Shown here: positions 8,065 to 16,936 of the stretch, piece after piece
How positions within the stretch are numbered: position 1 is the stretch's first letter
Layout of the letters: the number at the start of each line of letters is the position of its first letter
Source: Flavobacterium sp. MedPE-SWcel
GTDB lineage: Bacteria; Bacteroidota; Bacteroidia; Flavobacteriales; Flavobacteriaceae
DNA: 53,444 nucleotides
Direction of reading: 5' to 3'
Assembly: GCA_001874325.1 (NCBI GenBank)
Contig: MPCW01000016.1
Coordinates: 1-53,444, forward strand
Translations under genes and position numbers: made by a program
Notes under the pieces: generated by a model
What the model saw: the letters and a program-made list of their open reading frames with translations, nothing else
Database searches by the model: none
What the model was told of the DNA's origin: nothing

Positions 8065-10602
8065 CTAAAAACTAATCTTAATCATAGCATTAGGGGTTCG
8101 TGCTACAGAGAAAGTATTTACAACCTCAATATCTTCATTACTATTAATACGGTAATGACGATTAATAATATTTTGTTTATTAAATATGTTTAGTACAGAA
8201 AGTCCAAAATCTACGTGTATTTTGGGTTTTACATTCCAACGATAAGAAGCAGATAGATTAACCTGAAAAAAATCAACAAGGTTATCAGAGTTAGGATAAT
8301 CATATAATATTGATGGGTTACCATTATCATCATAAACAGGAATCGTTAATAAAGGGTTTGTTATAGGGTGACCAGTAAACCATTTAGATCCTAATGCTAT
8401 TTTAAAGTTATGTATTTCGTAAATAGCAGCTGTATTGATGTTATGGCTAATTTCAAAATTACTAGGGAATTTTCGAGGCTCTATACCGTCAAACTTATAG
8501 TTATTGTTATTCCAGGTGTAGCTTAACCAAGCATAAAAGTTTTTATACTGCTTTTGTATTAAAAATTCGGTACCATATACGCTATAGCTTCCTTTCGCTT
8601 GTATTTGTTCTAACTGGTCCTGAAAAGCTTGACTATATGTAGTTATATCATTTACCTTTTTATAAAAATTGTCTAGAGACAGTAACCATCCGTTTCGAGT
8701 ATAAGTAACGCCAGCAGATATTTGACTACTATACTGTACGGGTACATCAATATCATTAGCTAATACCCAACGTCTATTTTCTAAACCTAAAAAATCATCT
8801 TGTAACTCTACAACTTGCGATGTTGTTTGGCTTTTTCGTTCAGCAAGAAATTCTATTTTCCAGATATTATTGATCTTGTAGTTAAGAAGTAACCGAGGTT
8901 CTATATATATAGATTTTAGTTGATCTACATAGTTAAATCGTAATCCTGTTCTTACATATACTTTTGAATTTATAGGATCATATTCCATTTCTCCTATTAT
9001 TGCATGTGTGCGTAAAGTTTGATTAGTATCGCGATTTGGCATTGTTCCGTTTGTAATGTCGGTATTCTTTATTTTTAATTGATCAAATTGATATCCACTA
9101 TGAAGTTTAAACATATTAGATACTATATTGGTGTTAGAAAAACGCAACCCATAATTCTGAATCATGTTTTCTTGTTGTGTTTTTTCGTTTAACTCTAATG
9201 ATTGATCTGTACCGTTTACATCATAGTAAGAAGCATAAATACCAAGTTCACTTTGATGTGAGCTATTCCACTGTGTTCTCCAGCCAGCAGAAGTTCCTAA
9301 TGTCTTTTGATCTAAACTACTTATAGATGTTATAACGTCAGTTTGACTAGAACTACCTTGTGTGAAATCTAGGGTGTTATCAATACCAATTGCATGTAGA
9401 TAAAAATCATGTCTATCTCCGATTTTTTGATGGTATTCACCAGTGAAATCATAGAAATAAAACTCTTTATCACTTTTATAGTTTACATCAGTACTATTAT
9501 TTATTTCTGTTACTACAGTGTTCTGAAATATTCTTTGTGAGTATTTTGTGTAGGTCGGGAAATCAAGAATATCAGTAAACGACCGACGTGCTGAAAGTTC
9601 AATATTTGATTTTTCGGATAACTTTAGTTTTGTATGAAAATCAAGATTAATCATATTAGTACCAATATTTGTACTTCCGTCTTCAATAGCAGATGATCGA
9701 GATGATATATCAATAACACTAGAAACGCTTTCGCCATAAAAGGCGGATGTTCCATTTTTAGCAATTTTTATATCATAGGCAATTGCGGGGTTAATGGCTG
9801 ATATTAACCCGAAAAAATGACCTGTTTGAAAAAGGCGAATCCCATTCCACATAAAAAGATTTTGATCATGTGTACCACCTCTTACATTTATATTTGATAC
9901 GGTTTCATCTATACTAGTAATACCTGGGAGTTGCTGCATCGCAAGTAATACATCTGGCTCTATAAGCCCAGGTAGTATACCAAATTTTTCAGGAGTAATG
10001 GTAAAACTACCATCTTTCTTTTTAAATATACCACTAGTAAGATATCGCTCTGTAATTAACTCATCTAGCTCTATAATGTCTATAGGTAATTGTATTTTAA
10101 GACAATCACCATTATATTTTGAGGTTTCTATACTTACAGGTTTATAACCAAGGTGACTTACATAGATGTTCTTTGGGAGTTGTGTGTTTAGTTCAAAATA
10201 GCCATCAGATCCTGCTACAATGTTTTTACTTTCACTTAACTGTACAGAAGCATTGCCTATTATAGTTCCAAATTCATCCGTAATATAGGCACAGAATTTT
10301 TTTGGAGATTTTTCCTTACTACTATAAATTATAATGTATTCTCCATTTTCTTTATGATTAAGAGCAGTTCTATTAGTTATGTATACTAATTTAGCCTTAA
10401 GTGGCATCGCTTTTTCGGGAGGGAAAATATTATGCCCAAAAACATCTTCTTTAGTGTAGTTGAATTTTACGTTGTGTTGAGCAGTAATAGTGTCAAGTAT
10501 TTGCTCCAAGGCAATACTCCTTTGTTCGGCTTGCCCAAAACTTTTGGGAGCGAAAAATGTTAAGGGTATAAATAGAAGCAAATACTTTATGCTTAATCTC
10601 AT
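8065..10602 (-). CDS. TonB-dependent outer-membrane receptor, FecA-like signalling type
   Basis: An 845-residue outer-membrane transporter. It has a signal peptide (about 1-23, ending KSFGQ), then a short secretin/TonB N-terminal (STN) signalling domain (about 24-95), a carboxypeptidase-regulatory-like beta domain (about 103-175), a plug (NINVRGG, then GESVSSVIDI, about 200-300) and a long beta-barrel with many aromatic strands to the C-terminal Phe. Its start overlaps the stop of the FecR-type anti-sigma gene by 4 bases, completing a sigma/anti-sigma/receptor cassette. In this class, substrate binding signals through the STN domain to FecR and frees the sigma factor. No SusD partner is adjacent, so a glycan SusCD pair is not indicated. 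Substrate is unknown; a siderophore, a peptide or a small glycan is possible. Confidence 0.9.
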   Translation of the reverse strand: MRLSIKYLLLFIPLTFFAPKSFGQAEQRSIALEQILDTITAQHNVKFNYTKEDVFGHNIFPPEKAMPLKAKLVYITNRTALNHKENGEYIIIYSSKEKSPKKFCAYITDEFGTIIGNASVQLSESKNIVAGSDGYFELNTQLPKNIYVSHLGYKPVSIETSKYNGDCLKIQLPIDIIELDELITERYLTSGIFKKKDGSFTITPEKFGILPGLIEPDVLLAMQQLPGITSIDETVSNINVRGGTHDQNLFMWNGIRLFQTGHFFGLISAINPAIAYDIKIAKNGTSAFYGESVSSVIDISSRSSAIEDGSTNIGTNMINLDFHTKLKLSEKSNIELSARRSFTDILDFPTYTKYSQRIFQNTVVTEINNSTDVNYKSDKEFYFYDFTGEYHQKIGDRHDFYLHAIGIDNTLDFTQGSSSQTDVITSISSLDQKTLGTSAGWRTQWNSSHQSELGIYASYYDVNGTDQSLELNEKTQQENMIQNYGLRFSNTNIVSNMFKLHSGYQFDQLKIKNTDITNGTMPNRDTNQTLRTHAIIGEMEYDPINSKVYVRTGLRFNYVDQLKSIYIEPRLLLNYKINNIWKIEFLAERKSQTTSQVVELQDDFLGLENRRWVLANDIDVPVQYSSQISAGVTYTRNGWLLSLDNFYKKVNDITTYSQAFQDQLEQIQAKGSYSVYGTEFLIQKQYKNFYAWLSYTWNNNNYKFDGIEPRKFPSNFEISHNINTAAIYEIHNFKIALGSKWFTGHPITNPLLTIPVYDDNGNPSILYDYPNSDNLVDFFQVNLSASYRWNVKPKIHVDFGLSVLNIFNKQNIINRHYRINSNEDIEVVNTFSVARTPNAMIKISF

Positions 10603-11498
10603 TCAGTGGCTAATATAATTTTATCGCCATCTTTTTTTACCACCTTTAAGTTATATAGAGTGGTTATGTTTTCTAAGGCGATATCTAAATTATTCATAGG
10701 CAACGGACCGTTAAACTCAGAATCACCTTTTTCTTTAGGAAGATTAATAGTTATGTTGTACTGACGTTCCATCTCGGCAATTACATTAGCAAGTCGTTCG
10801 TCATGATAATGAACTTCATAATTAATCCAACTTGGTTCTATTCCTTTTTCTTTAGGAGTAGTAATGCTTTTACCGTTTTCTAAAGATACACTTTTTCCAG
10901 GAGTCAGTATTGTTTCGGTATTATTACTTGTAACTTTAACTTTACCTTCAAAACAAACAACATCAAATCGATTACCTCTAGCCTTTACATTAAATTCTGT
11001 CCCCATAACAGTAACCTTACCTAATGTTGTAACGACATCAAACTTTTGACCTTTGGCTACTTTAAAATAGGCCTCACCATAAAGTTCTACCTTACGATTA
11101 CTATCCCAGTTCCAAGCTCTAAATTCAGCTTCAGATCCTGCATTTAATACTACAGAGGAGTTATCAGGTAATAAAAATTCAGTGTGCTCTCCTGCTACAG
11201 CTATTTCATTTGTAGTATGTGTAGCATAGAAAAAGTAAGCCGTTCCTAGCATTACAATTAATGCTGCAGCAATTTTAGAGAACCAAGGAGTAAGTTTTAC
11301 AACTTTATTCTTTCTATTTTTATTACGTGTTATGTTCTGGTATATGGTATCAGTATCAGCTTCGGGTGCAGTAAATGCCCCTGAATATTCTTTAATTTTA
11401 CGGTAAGTTTCAAATCCGGGTAATGCCTCAAACTCCTGCAGCTCCTTCTCGTCCATCTTACCGTCAAGCCATTTCGCCAGTTTTATATCTTCTTTCAT
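10599..11498 (-). CDS. FecR-type anti-sigma factor
   Basis: A 299-residue inner-membrane regulator that restrains its cognate ECF sigma factor. The cytoplasmic N-terminus (about 1-70) is followed by one transmembrane helix (about 75-92, IAAALIVMLGTAYFFYA), a periplasmic FecR domain (about 98-200: LPDNSSVVLNAGSEAEF, then GEAYFKV) and a DUF4974-like C-terminal domain (about 225-298), which resembles an STN fold. It lies between the sigma-factor gene upstream (42 bases away) and the receptor downstream (4-base overlap). The order sigma, anti-sigma, receptor is typical of Bacteroidota nutrient-sensing loci. Confidence 0.92.
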   Translation of the reverse strand: MKEDIKLAKWLDGKMDEKELQEFEALPGFETYRKIKEYSGAFTAPEADTDTIYQNITRNKNRKNKVVKLTPWFSKIAAALIVMLGTAYFFYATHTTNEIAVAGEHTEFLLPDNSSVVLNAGSEAEFRAWNWDSNRKVELYGEAYFKVAKGQKFDVVTTLGKVTVMGTEFNVKARGNRFDVVCFEGKVKVTSNNTETILTPGKSVSLENGKSITTPKEKGIEPSWINYEVHYHDERLANVIAEMERQYNITINLPKEKGDSEFNGPLPMNNLDIALENITTLYNLKVVKKDGDKIILATE

Positions 11499-11540
11499 TT
11501 TTACTCGTTTTAATGTAAAACAGTTAAACAGTAGTTTTCC

Positions 11541-12062
11541 CTACCTTATATTCTCGATTTCTTTACGTAACTCTACTAAGGCTTTGTGTATTCTCTTCTC
11601 TACAGCCTTAATACTAATACCAAGTATCTCTGCTATTTCATGATATTTTTTACCATCTATTCTGTGTAATAAAAATGCAGTACGTTGTGCTTCGGTAAGT
11701 CCAGCAATAGCTTTTTGTAGTTTAGTTTTAAACTGTTCCTCTTCCATAAGGAACTCAGGGTTTTGTTTGTCGGTATGTTTATGAGTATTTTTTGCAACAT
11801 ATTGCAATACTACTTTTTGATGAGCAATATGGTTGAGCGATGTATTATTGGCTACAGTATATAAAAATGACTTTGCCTTTTCAGGTGGTACATCAGCACA
11901 GTTTTGCCATAGCTTAATGAAAGCCTCTTGGGTTACATCATCTGCTTGGTCTTCATTGCCAAATTTATAAAAGAGGTAATTGCGGAGTGATTTTGCATGG
12001 TTTTCGAAAAAACTAGAAAATGTAATCTCTTCACAAATACCTGAAATAGTATTTTTTTTCAT
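11541..12062 (-). CDS. ECF sigma-70 factor (FecI-like)
   Basis: A 173-residue extracytoplasmic-function sigma factor. Region 2 carries the NEDQADDVTQEAFIKLW signature (about 35-51). Region 4 near the C-terminus has a helix-turn-helix (LTEAQRTAFLLHRIDGKKYHEIAEILG, roughly 116-145). It starts the cassette with the FecR anti-sigma and TonB receptor genes, so it probably directs their transcription when ligand is present. No TAnnTTTG housekeeping box is obvious upstream, and the promoter it recognises cannot be named from this window. Confidence 0.92.
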   Translation of the reverse strand: MKKNTISGICEEITFSSFFENHAKSLRNYLFYKFGNEDQADDVTQEAFIKLWQNCADVPPEKAKSFLYTVANNTSLNHIAHQKVVLQYVAKNTHKHTDKQNPEFLMEEEQFKTKLQKAIAGLTEAQRTAFLLHRIDGKKYHEIAEILGISIKAVEKRIHKALVELRKEIENIR

Positions 12063-12216
12063 CTGGATATATAAAAGTGGGGGTTAAATTATGAATTTTT
12101 TTTTGACTTAAGCAAATGATTGTTTTTAATGTTGGATTTGAAAAACAAAATGTTAAAAAAATGTTAAAATAGTAGGGTAATTTGAAGTGTGGCTGTTTAT
12201 AATAACACCAAGGCAT

Positions 12217-12580
12217 TTATGTTCTGGTATCCGAAAAACTAAAAAATATCTCTCAGTAGATTTATAATATATGAAAAAGAAATCTCGGTTTCTTATCCCC
12301 AGTAAAACCAACCAAATGGTTGGTTTTCGTAGGGGAGAATCTAAATGAATTCTTTTTACAATAATTTTAAGTTTTGTTTTCCGACTACTGTGTTACACCT
12401 TGTCGATAAATGCCCCCATAAATAGGCTATTCGGTTTTTAAAACTATTCGACAAGGAGATGCAGTAATTAAAAAGGCAATTTGCCTTTATTAAATAAGTA
12501 CAGTTGTGTTTTTTTTAAATATTCAGGTTTTTTCCGAGAAAATGGCCGACTCTTTCCCGAGAGTTGGCTTTTTTATTACC
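12217..12580 (+). ncRNA. Gene-free stretch with strong hairpins: candidate structured RNA
   Basis: No convincing coding frame lies between 12063 and 12647. The stretch holds several paired elements. A: TCCCC 12296-12300 with GGGGA 12332-12336 around a perfect 10-bp stem AAAACCAACC 12304-12313 / GGTTGGTTTT 12318-12327; outside it AAAAAGAA 12274-12281 can pair with TTCTTTTT 12350-12357, leaving a large internal loop. B: TACTG 12386-12390 / CAGTA 12462-12466 enclosing CCTTGTCGA 12398-12406 / TCGACAAGG 12448-12456. C: AAAGGC 12472-12477 / GCCTTT 12483-12488. D: a terminator at 12545-12576. A stem with a big central bubble recalls 6S-type RNAs, and a 6S-Flavo family is known, but I cannot confirm membership. 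Strand and ends are inferred from the terminator. SRP RNA, tmRNA and RNase P RNA signatures were not seen. Confidence 0.45.
12545..12576 (+). terminator. Rho-independent terminator upstream of ffh
   Basis: Stem GCCGACTCT / AGAGTTGGC (one G-T pair), loop TTCCCG, then six T. No protein gene on this strand ends before it, so it probably ends a non-coding transcript. Confidence 0.75.
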
Positions 12581-12610
12581 TCTAACCCCATAACTTAAAA
12601 ATCAAATTAT

Positions 12611-12618
12611 TAAATTTG
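12611..12618 (+). promoter_or_regulatory. Promoter -7 box of ffh
   Basis: TAAATTTG matches the Bacteroidota -7 consensus TAnnTTTG and lies 29 bases before the ffh ATG. No clear -33 TTTG is present. The following bases GCACC resemble those after the tRNA promoters in this window. Confidence 0.6.
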
Positions 12619-12647
12619 CACCTCTATAAAAGAAACTCTCGATTTTT

Positions 12648-13988
12648 ATGTTCGATAATTTAAGTGATAAATTAGATAAAGCCTTACATATACTTAAAGG
12701 CCATGGTAAGATAACCGAAGTAAACGTTGCCGATACATTAAAGGAAGTACGTCGTGCATTACTTGATGCCGATGTTAACTTTAAAATTGCTAAACAATTT
12801 ACAAATACAGTAAAAGAAAAAGCATTAGGTCAAGACGTACTTACTACATTACAACCAGGGCAGTTAATGGTAAAGCTTGTAAAAGATGAGCTTACTGAAC
12901 TTATGGGAGGTGATGCGGCGGGTATAAACCTTTCAGGTAATCCTTCTGTAATATTAATGTCAGGTTTACAGGGGTCTGGTAAAACTACTTTCTCGGGTAA
13001 GCTGGCAAACTTTTTAAGTACTAAAAAAAATAAGAAACCTTTACTAGTAGCGTGTGATATTTACCGTCCTGCGGCAATTAATCAGTTACATGTAGTAGGG
13101 GAGCAAATAGGAGTAGAAGTATACTCTGAAGAAGGAAATAAAAACCCTGTAGAAATTGCACAAAATGCAATAAAGCATGCTAAGGCAAATGGCTTTAATG
13201 TAGTTATTGTCGATACAGCGGGTCGTCTTGCTGTAGATGAGCAAATGATGACAGAAATTGCTAATGTACATAAAGCAATACAGCCACAAGAAACATTATT
13301 TGTTGTTGACTCTATGACAGGGCAAGATGCTGTAAATACAGCAAAAGCCTTTAATGATAGACTTGACTTTGACGGTGTTATTCTTACTAAACTTGATGGT
13401 GATACTCGTGGTGGTGCAGCTATATCTATTAAATCGGTAGTAAATAAACCAATTAAGTTTATAGGTACTGGTGAAAAGATGGAAGCGATAGATGTATTCT
13501 ATCCTAATCGTATGGCTGATCGTATTCTTGGTATGGGAGATGTTGTGTCGCTTGTAGAAAGAGCACAAGAGCAGTATGATGAAGATGAAGCAAGAAAACT
13601 GCAGAAGAAAATTGCGAAGAATGAATTTGGTTTCGACGATTTCCTTTCGCAGATACAGCAGGTTAAAAAAATGGGTAACATGAAAGACCTTGTAGGTATG
13701 ATACCCGGTGCAGGAAAAGCGCTTAAAGATGTAGAGATAGAAGATGATGCATTTAAACATATAGAAGCAATTATACACTCTATGACTCCTGTAGAGAGAA
13801 CTAGACCAAGTGTACTTGATGCTAAAAGAAAAACTCGAATTGCAAAAGGTTCAGGTACTTCTGTGCAACAGGTAAATCAGCTTTTAAAACAGTTTGAACA
13901 AATGAGCAAAATGATGAAAATGATGCAGGGTGGAGGAGCTAAGAACATGATGCGAATGATGGGCGGCATGAAAGGAATGAAGCAGTAA
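12648..13988 (+). CDS. ffh: Signal recognition particle GTPase Ffh (SRP54)
   Basis: Protein core of SRP, which targets ribosomes making membrane and secreted proteins to FtsY at the membrane. The 446-residue protein has the N domain (about 1-95), the G domain with G1 GLQGSGKTT (106-114), DTAGR (189-193) and TKLD (247-250), and a methionine-rich M domain (about 325-446) that ends in clustered Met residues (MMKMMQGG, NMMRMMGGMKGMKQ) and binds signal sequence and SRP RNA. Length is normal. A TAnnTTTG box upstream and a strong terminator downstream make it monocistronic. No SRP RNA gene was recognised nearby. Confidence 0.98.
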   Translation: MFDNLSDKLDKALHILKGHGKITEVNVADTLKEVRRALLDADVNFKIAKQFTNTVKEKALGQDVLTTLQPGQLMVKLVKDELTELMGGDAAGINLSGNPSVILMSGLQGSGKTTFSGKLANFLSTKKNKKPLLVACDIYRPAAINQLHVVGEQIGVEVYSEEGNKNPVEIAQNAIKHAKANGFNVVIVDTAGRLAVDEQMMTEIANVHKAIQPQETLFVVDSMTGQDAVNTAKAFNDRLDFDGVILTKLDGDTRGGAAISIKSVVNKPIKFIGTGEKMEAIDVFYPNRMADRILGMGDVVSLVERAQEQYDEDEARKLQKKIAKNEFGFDDFLSQIQQVKKMGNMKDLVGMIPGAGKALKDVEIEDDAFKHIEAIIHSMTPVERTRPSVLDAKRKTRIAKGSGTSVQQVNQLLKQFEQMSKMMKMMQGGGAKNMMRMMGGMKGMKQ

Positions 13989-14011
13989 TAATTGCTACAA
14001 CAATAAATAAG

Positions 14012-14036
14012 GACGCGGTTAACCGCGTCTTTTTTA
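14012..14036 (+). terminator. Terminator of ffh
   Basis: Perfect stem GACGCGG / CCGCGTC with loop TTAA, followed by a run of T, 23 bases after the ffh stop codon. Confidence 0.92.
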
Positions 14037-14073
14037 ATTAGAATCTATTCTAAACCTAAATACACAACACACA

Positions 14074-14958
14074 ATGCAACTACTGGATGGAAAAAAAACC
14101 TCAAACGATATCAAGAATGAGATCGCTGCGGAGGTAAGTAAAATGAAACAGAATGATGAGAAGGTGCCACACCTTGCCGCTGTTATAGTGGGTAATGATG
14201 GTGCTAGTCTTACTTATGTAGGTAGTAAGGTAAAAGCTTGCGAACGTGTTGGCTTTGAGTCGACACTTGTGAAGATGCCTAGTACTACATCAGAAATGGA
14301 ACTTCTAAAAAAAATAGAAGAACTTAATCAAAACGATGATATAGATGGTTTTATAGTACAATTGCCGTTACCAGAGCAAATAGATACTCAAAAGGTATTA
14401 ATGGCTATAGACCCTAGTAAAGATGTAGATGGTTTTCATCCAGAAAACTTTGGTAAAATGGCGTTAGATATGACAACGTTTATACCAGCTACACCTTTTG
14501 GTATACTAGAGCTTTTAGAGCGTTATGACGTACAAACAGCGGGTAAACATACTGTTGTTATAGGTCGTAGTCATATTGTAGGTAGACCGATGAGTATATT
14601 AATGGGGCGTAAAGGCTTCCCTGGTAATAGTACTGTAACCCTAACACATAGTCATACTAAGAATATAGCACAAATAACTACACAAGCTGATATTATAATT
14701 ACGGCATTAGGAGTGCCTAATTACTTAAAAGCAGAGATGGTAAAAGATGATGTGGTAATAATTGATGTAGGTATTACTCGTGTAACTGATGATACTAGAG
14801 AAAAGGGGTATAAAATTACGGGTGATGTAGATTTTGAAAACGTAAGTAAAAAAGCCTCATTTATTACACCAGTTCCTGGAGGAGTAGGGCCAATGACAAT
14901 TGCAATGCTACTTAAAAATACGCTTCTAGCAAGAGAACAACGTAGATTACTAAAATAG
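14074..14958 (+). CDS. folD: Bifunctional methylenetetrahydrofolate dehydrogenase / cyclohydrolase
   Basis: FolD interconverts 5,10-methylene-, methenyl- and 10-formyl-tetrahydrofolate and supplies one-carbon units for purine and formyl-Met synthesis. The 294-residue protein carries the catalytic YVGSK motif (Tyr48, Lys52; E. coli Tyr50/Lys54 by recall), the DGFIVQLPLP segment (about 95-104), DVDGFHPENFGKM (about 127-139), the Rossmann VVIGRSHIVGRPM nucleotide site (about 166-178), and the C-terminal TPVPGGVGPMT motif (about 268-278). Length is usual for the family. It is flanked by terminators and appears monocistronic. Confidence 0.98.
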   Translation: MQLLDGKKTSNDIKNEIAAEVSKMKQNDEKVPHLAAVIVGNDGASLTYVGSKVKACERVGFESTLVKMPSTTSEMELLKKIEELNQNDDIDGFIVQLPLPEQIDTQKVLMAIDPSKDVDGFHPENFGKMALDMTTFIPATPFGILELLERYDVQTAGKHTVVIGRSHIVGRPMSILMGRKGFPGNSTVTLTHSHTKNIAQITTQADIIITALGVPNYLKAEMVKDDVVIIDVGITRVTDDTREKGYKITGDVDFENVSKKASFITPVPGGVGPMTIAMLLKNTLLAREQRRLLK

Positions 14959-14985
14959 TAGTTTATTTAAAATATATTATGAGAG

Positions 14986-15018
14986 ACTCCTAGTTGCAAA
15001 AGTAGCTAGGAGTTTTTT
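14986..15018. terminator. Terminator between folD and the convergent AraC gene
   Basis: Stem ACTCCTAG / CTAGGAGT around a 12-base loop, then TTTTTT. The T run reaches the stop codon of the convergent gene, so it may serve both. Confidence 0.8.
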
Positions 15019-15913
15019 ATTGCTTTCTATAGCGTGAAGGGGTAAGTGTTGTGTGTTTTTTAAAGAAATTATTAAAGTGAGCAGCTTCTTCAAAACCAAG
15101 ACTATTACTTATTTCGGCAATATTCCAGTCGGTATGTTTTAGTAGAGCTTTAGACTCAGCAAGTAATCGTTCGCCTATTAAAGTAGTCGTTGTTTTTCCT
15201 GTAGTGTTTTTTATAGCACGATTTAAGTGATTAACGTGTACAGCAAGACTATCGGCAAAATCACTAGCCGATCGCATAGAAAATCGCTGTTTAGATGTTT
15301 CTATAGGGAATTGCCTTTCTAGTAACTCTTTAAATATAGATGTTATCCTAGAGTTTGCATTAGGATGCTCATATAGCTTTTCGGCAGGTTCTGTCTTTAA
15401 AGCAATGTGCATCATCTCATTAAGATAACTTCGTAACAAGTTGTATTTAAAGGTGTAGTTTGAGTTTATTTCAGTCAACATCTTTTCATAAAGTACAGCA
15501 ATACTTTCCTCTTGTTCTTTACTTAACTCATAAGAATATTTCCCACCAACAGTGAACATGGGTAACTCATTAAGATTACCTCTAAAGCCTTCCTGTAAAA
15601 ACTCCTCCGTAAAAATACAGAAATAACCACTTGTATCAGGAGTTAATAGTTCTAATGTGTAAGGTACTAGAGGTGTAAAAAACATTAAAGTATTCCCTTC
15701 TATCTCGATACTTTTATCGGCGTAGTGATAACGGTTTTTACCTTTTATCAACGATATTTTATAAAAATCACGTCGAGCATACCGTACAGGCATAGACGAC
15801 TTTAAATATTCGTCGAGTTTGAACACATTGAAATGTCCAATACCATTGTTGAAGTCAGGGGGTACTGTTAAATGTTTACGATTGTAGAAGTCGTCAAGCG
15901 TTTCTTGTTCCAT
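15017..15913 (-). CDS. AraC-family transcriptional regulator
   Basis: A 298-residue regulator. The N-terminal part (about 20-150) is a cupin-like AraC ligand/dimer domain. The C-terminal 90 residues form the double helix-turn-helix DNA-binding domain: DFADSLAVHVNHLNRAIK for the first, and DWNIAEISNSLGFEEAAHFNNFFKKHTTLTPSRYR for the second, which contains the AraC signature. It is a single gene between terminators, and no adjacent gene reads as an obvious target. Effector and regulon are unknown. Confidence 0.9.
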   Translation of the reverse strand: MEQETLDDFYNRKHLTVPPDFNNGIGHFNVFKLDEYLKSSMPVRYARRDFYKISLIKGKNRYHYADKSIEIEGNTLMFFTPLVPYTLELLTPDTSGYFCIFTEEFLQEGFRGNLNELPMFTVGGKYSYELSKEQEESIAVLYEKMLTEINSNYTFKYNLLRSYLNEMMHIALKTEPAEKLYEHPNANSRITSIFKELLERQFPIETSKQRFSMRSASDFADSLAVHVNHLNRAIKNTTGKTTTTLIGERLLAESKALLKHTDWNIAEISNSLGFEEAAHFNNFFKKHTTLTPSRYRKQ

Positions 15914-15988
15914 ATTATTGTGTTACAAGTTAAAATTAACAAAAAAATGGTTACGAATGAAACATATACAATAAGATAATGTAATGAT

Positions 15989-16022
15989 AAAAAAAGTCCG
16001 CTAATTTGGTTAGCAGACTTTA
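15989..16022 (-). terminator. Terminator of rluF
   Basis: AAAGTCCGCTAA / TTAGCAGACTTT with one mismatch and loop TTTGG. On the minus strand a T run follows, about 50 bases past the rluF stop. Confidence 0.8.
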
Positions 16023-16073
16023 ATAATAGGTTATGCTTTCTTAACGAAATTCGTTTTCAGCATTATTTATATT

Positions 16074-16883
16074 TTAACTTCTATTGTTATTTCGGTTATT
16101 ACGTCTGTTAGCGTTATTTGTAGTGCGTGGTCGTGGGCTTTGTATTTTGGGTAAACTGGCTTCCTCGGTTTTACTACTCGGTTCAATTAATTCGTTAAGT
16201 TCTTTAATCTCGGCAGCAGTAAGATCTCTATAGCGTCCAACAGGTACATCTAGCGAAATATTTATAATTCGAATACGCTTTAGGGCGGTAACTTCATACC
16301 CTAAATATTCACACATACGTCTAATTTGTCTATTAAGCCCTTGTGTAAGTATAATTTTAAAGATGTATTTACTTACCTGTTCTACCTTACATTTTCGGGT
16401 TACAGTATCTAATATTGGTATACCACCTCCCATACGTTGTATAAAACGATCAGTAATAGGTCTATTTACTGTTACAATATATTCTTTTTCGTGATTGTTT
16501 CGGGCACGTAATATCTTGTTTACAATGTCACCGTCATCAGTCATAAATATTAACCCTTCACTAGCCTTATCAAGCCTCCCAATAGGAAATATTCGAGTAG
16601 GGTAGTTAATATAATCTACAATATTGTCTCTAACATCAGGGTTTGTAGTACACTCTATGCCTTCAGGCTTATTAAAAGCTAGGTAGGTTTGTTTACCTGT
16701 TTTTTCACGAACTAACTTACCATCAATTCGTACTTCATCTTTTGCACTAACTTTAGTGCCCATTTCAGGAACTACACCATTTATGGTAACACGACCTTCT
16801 TCAACGAGTCTGTCTGCTTCTCTACGAGAACAATATCCCGTTTCTGATATAAATTTATTCAGTCGCTTTACTTCTTCTTCCAT
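16074..16883 (-). CDS. rluF: 23S rRNA pseudouridine synthase (RluF-like)
   Basis: Converts uridine to pseudouridine in 23S rRNA (E. coli RluF acts at 2604). The 269-residue protein has an N-terminal S4 RNA-binding domain (about 5-52, [26 protein letters not shown]), the catalytic motif [10 protein letters not shown] with Asp105, the RluF-like [10 protein letters not shown] segment (about 127-136) and [17 protein letters not shown] (about 177-193). The last 30 residues are an Asn/Arg-rich tail ([14 protein letters not shown]), likely disordered and RNA-binding. A TATTTTTG -7 box sits 5-12 bases before the ATG, so the mRNA may be nearly leaderless. RluB/RluE relatives are less likely given the EKEY region. 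Confidence 0.88.
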   Translation of the reverse strand: MEEEVKRLNKFISETGYCSRREADRLVEEGRVTINGVVPEMGTKVSAKDEVRIDGKLVREKTGKQTYLAFNKPEGIECTTNPDVRDNIVDYINYPTRIFPIGRLDKASEGLIFMTDDGDIVNKILRARNNHEKEYIVTVNRPITDRFIQRMGGGIPILDTVTRKCKVEQVSKYIFKIILTQGLNRQIRRMCEYLGYEVTALKRIRIINISLDVPVGRYRDLTAAEIKELNELIEPSSKTEEASLPKIQSPRPRTTNNANRRNNRNNNRS

Positions 16884-16887
16884 AGTG

Positions 16888-16895
16888 CAAAAATA
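16888..16895 (-). promoter_or_regulatory. Promoter -7 box of rluF
   Basis: TATTTTTG on the minus strand matches TAnnTTTG. Only 4 bases separate it from the ATG, so transcription would start at or next to the start codon. Confidence 0.5.
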
Positions 16896-16906
16896 GCATA
16901 AATAAA

Positions 16907-16933
16907 TGAGAGGTGTGAGAGGTGTGAGAGGTG
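16907..16933. repeat. Three tandem copies of a 9-bp repeat
   Basis: TGAGAGGTG occurs three times without interruption between the rluF promoter and the stop of the next minus-strand gene. The repeat falls where the rluF -33 element would be expected. Confidence 0.9.
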
Positions 16934-16936
16934 TTT

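Noticed and set aside
12063..12216. Short minus-strand frame upstream of the FecI-like sigma gene
   Set aside because: Phe/Tyr-rich translation of AT-rich DNA overlapping the true sigma start; no support as a protein.
12296..12580. SRP RNA, tmRNA or RNase P RNA next to ffh
   Set aside because: None of the conserved sequence blocks of these RNAs could be found on either strand; only generic hairpins and a terminator.
13086..13778. Minus-strand frames within ffh
   Set aside because: Shadows of the ffh reading frame, rich in Tyr/Phe/Cys/Ile and without motifs.
16907..16933. Possible CRISPR-like array
   Set aside because: Nine-base tandem copies with no spacers; no cas gene in the window.
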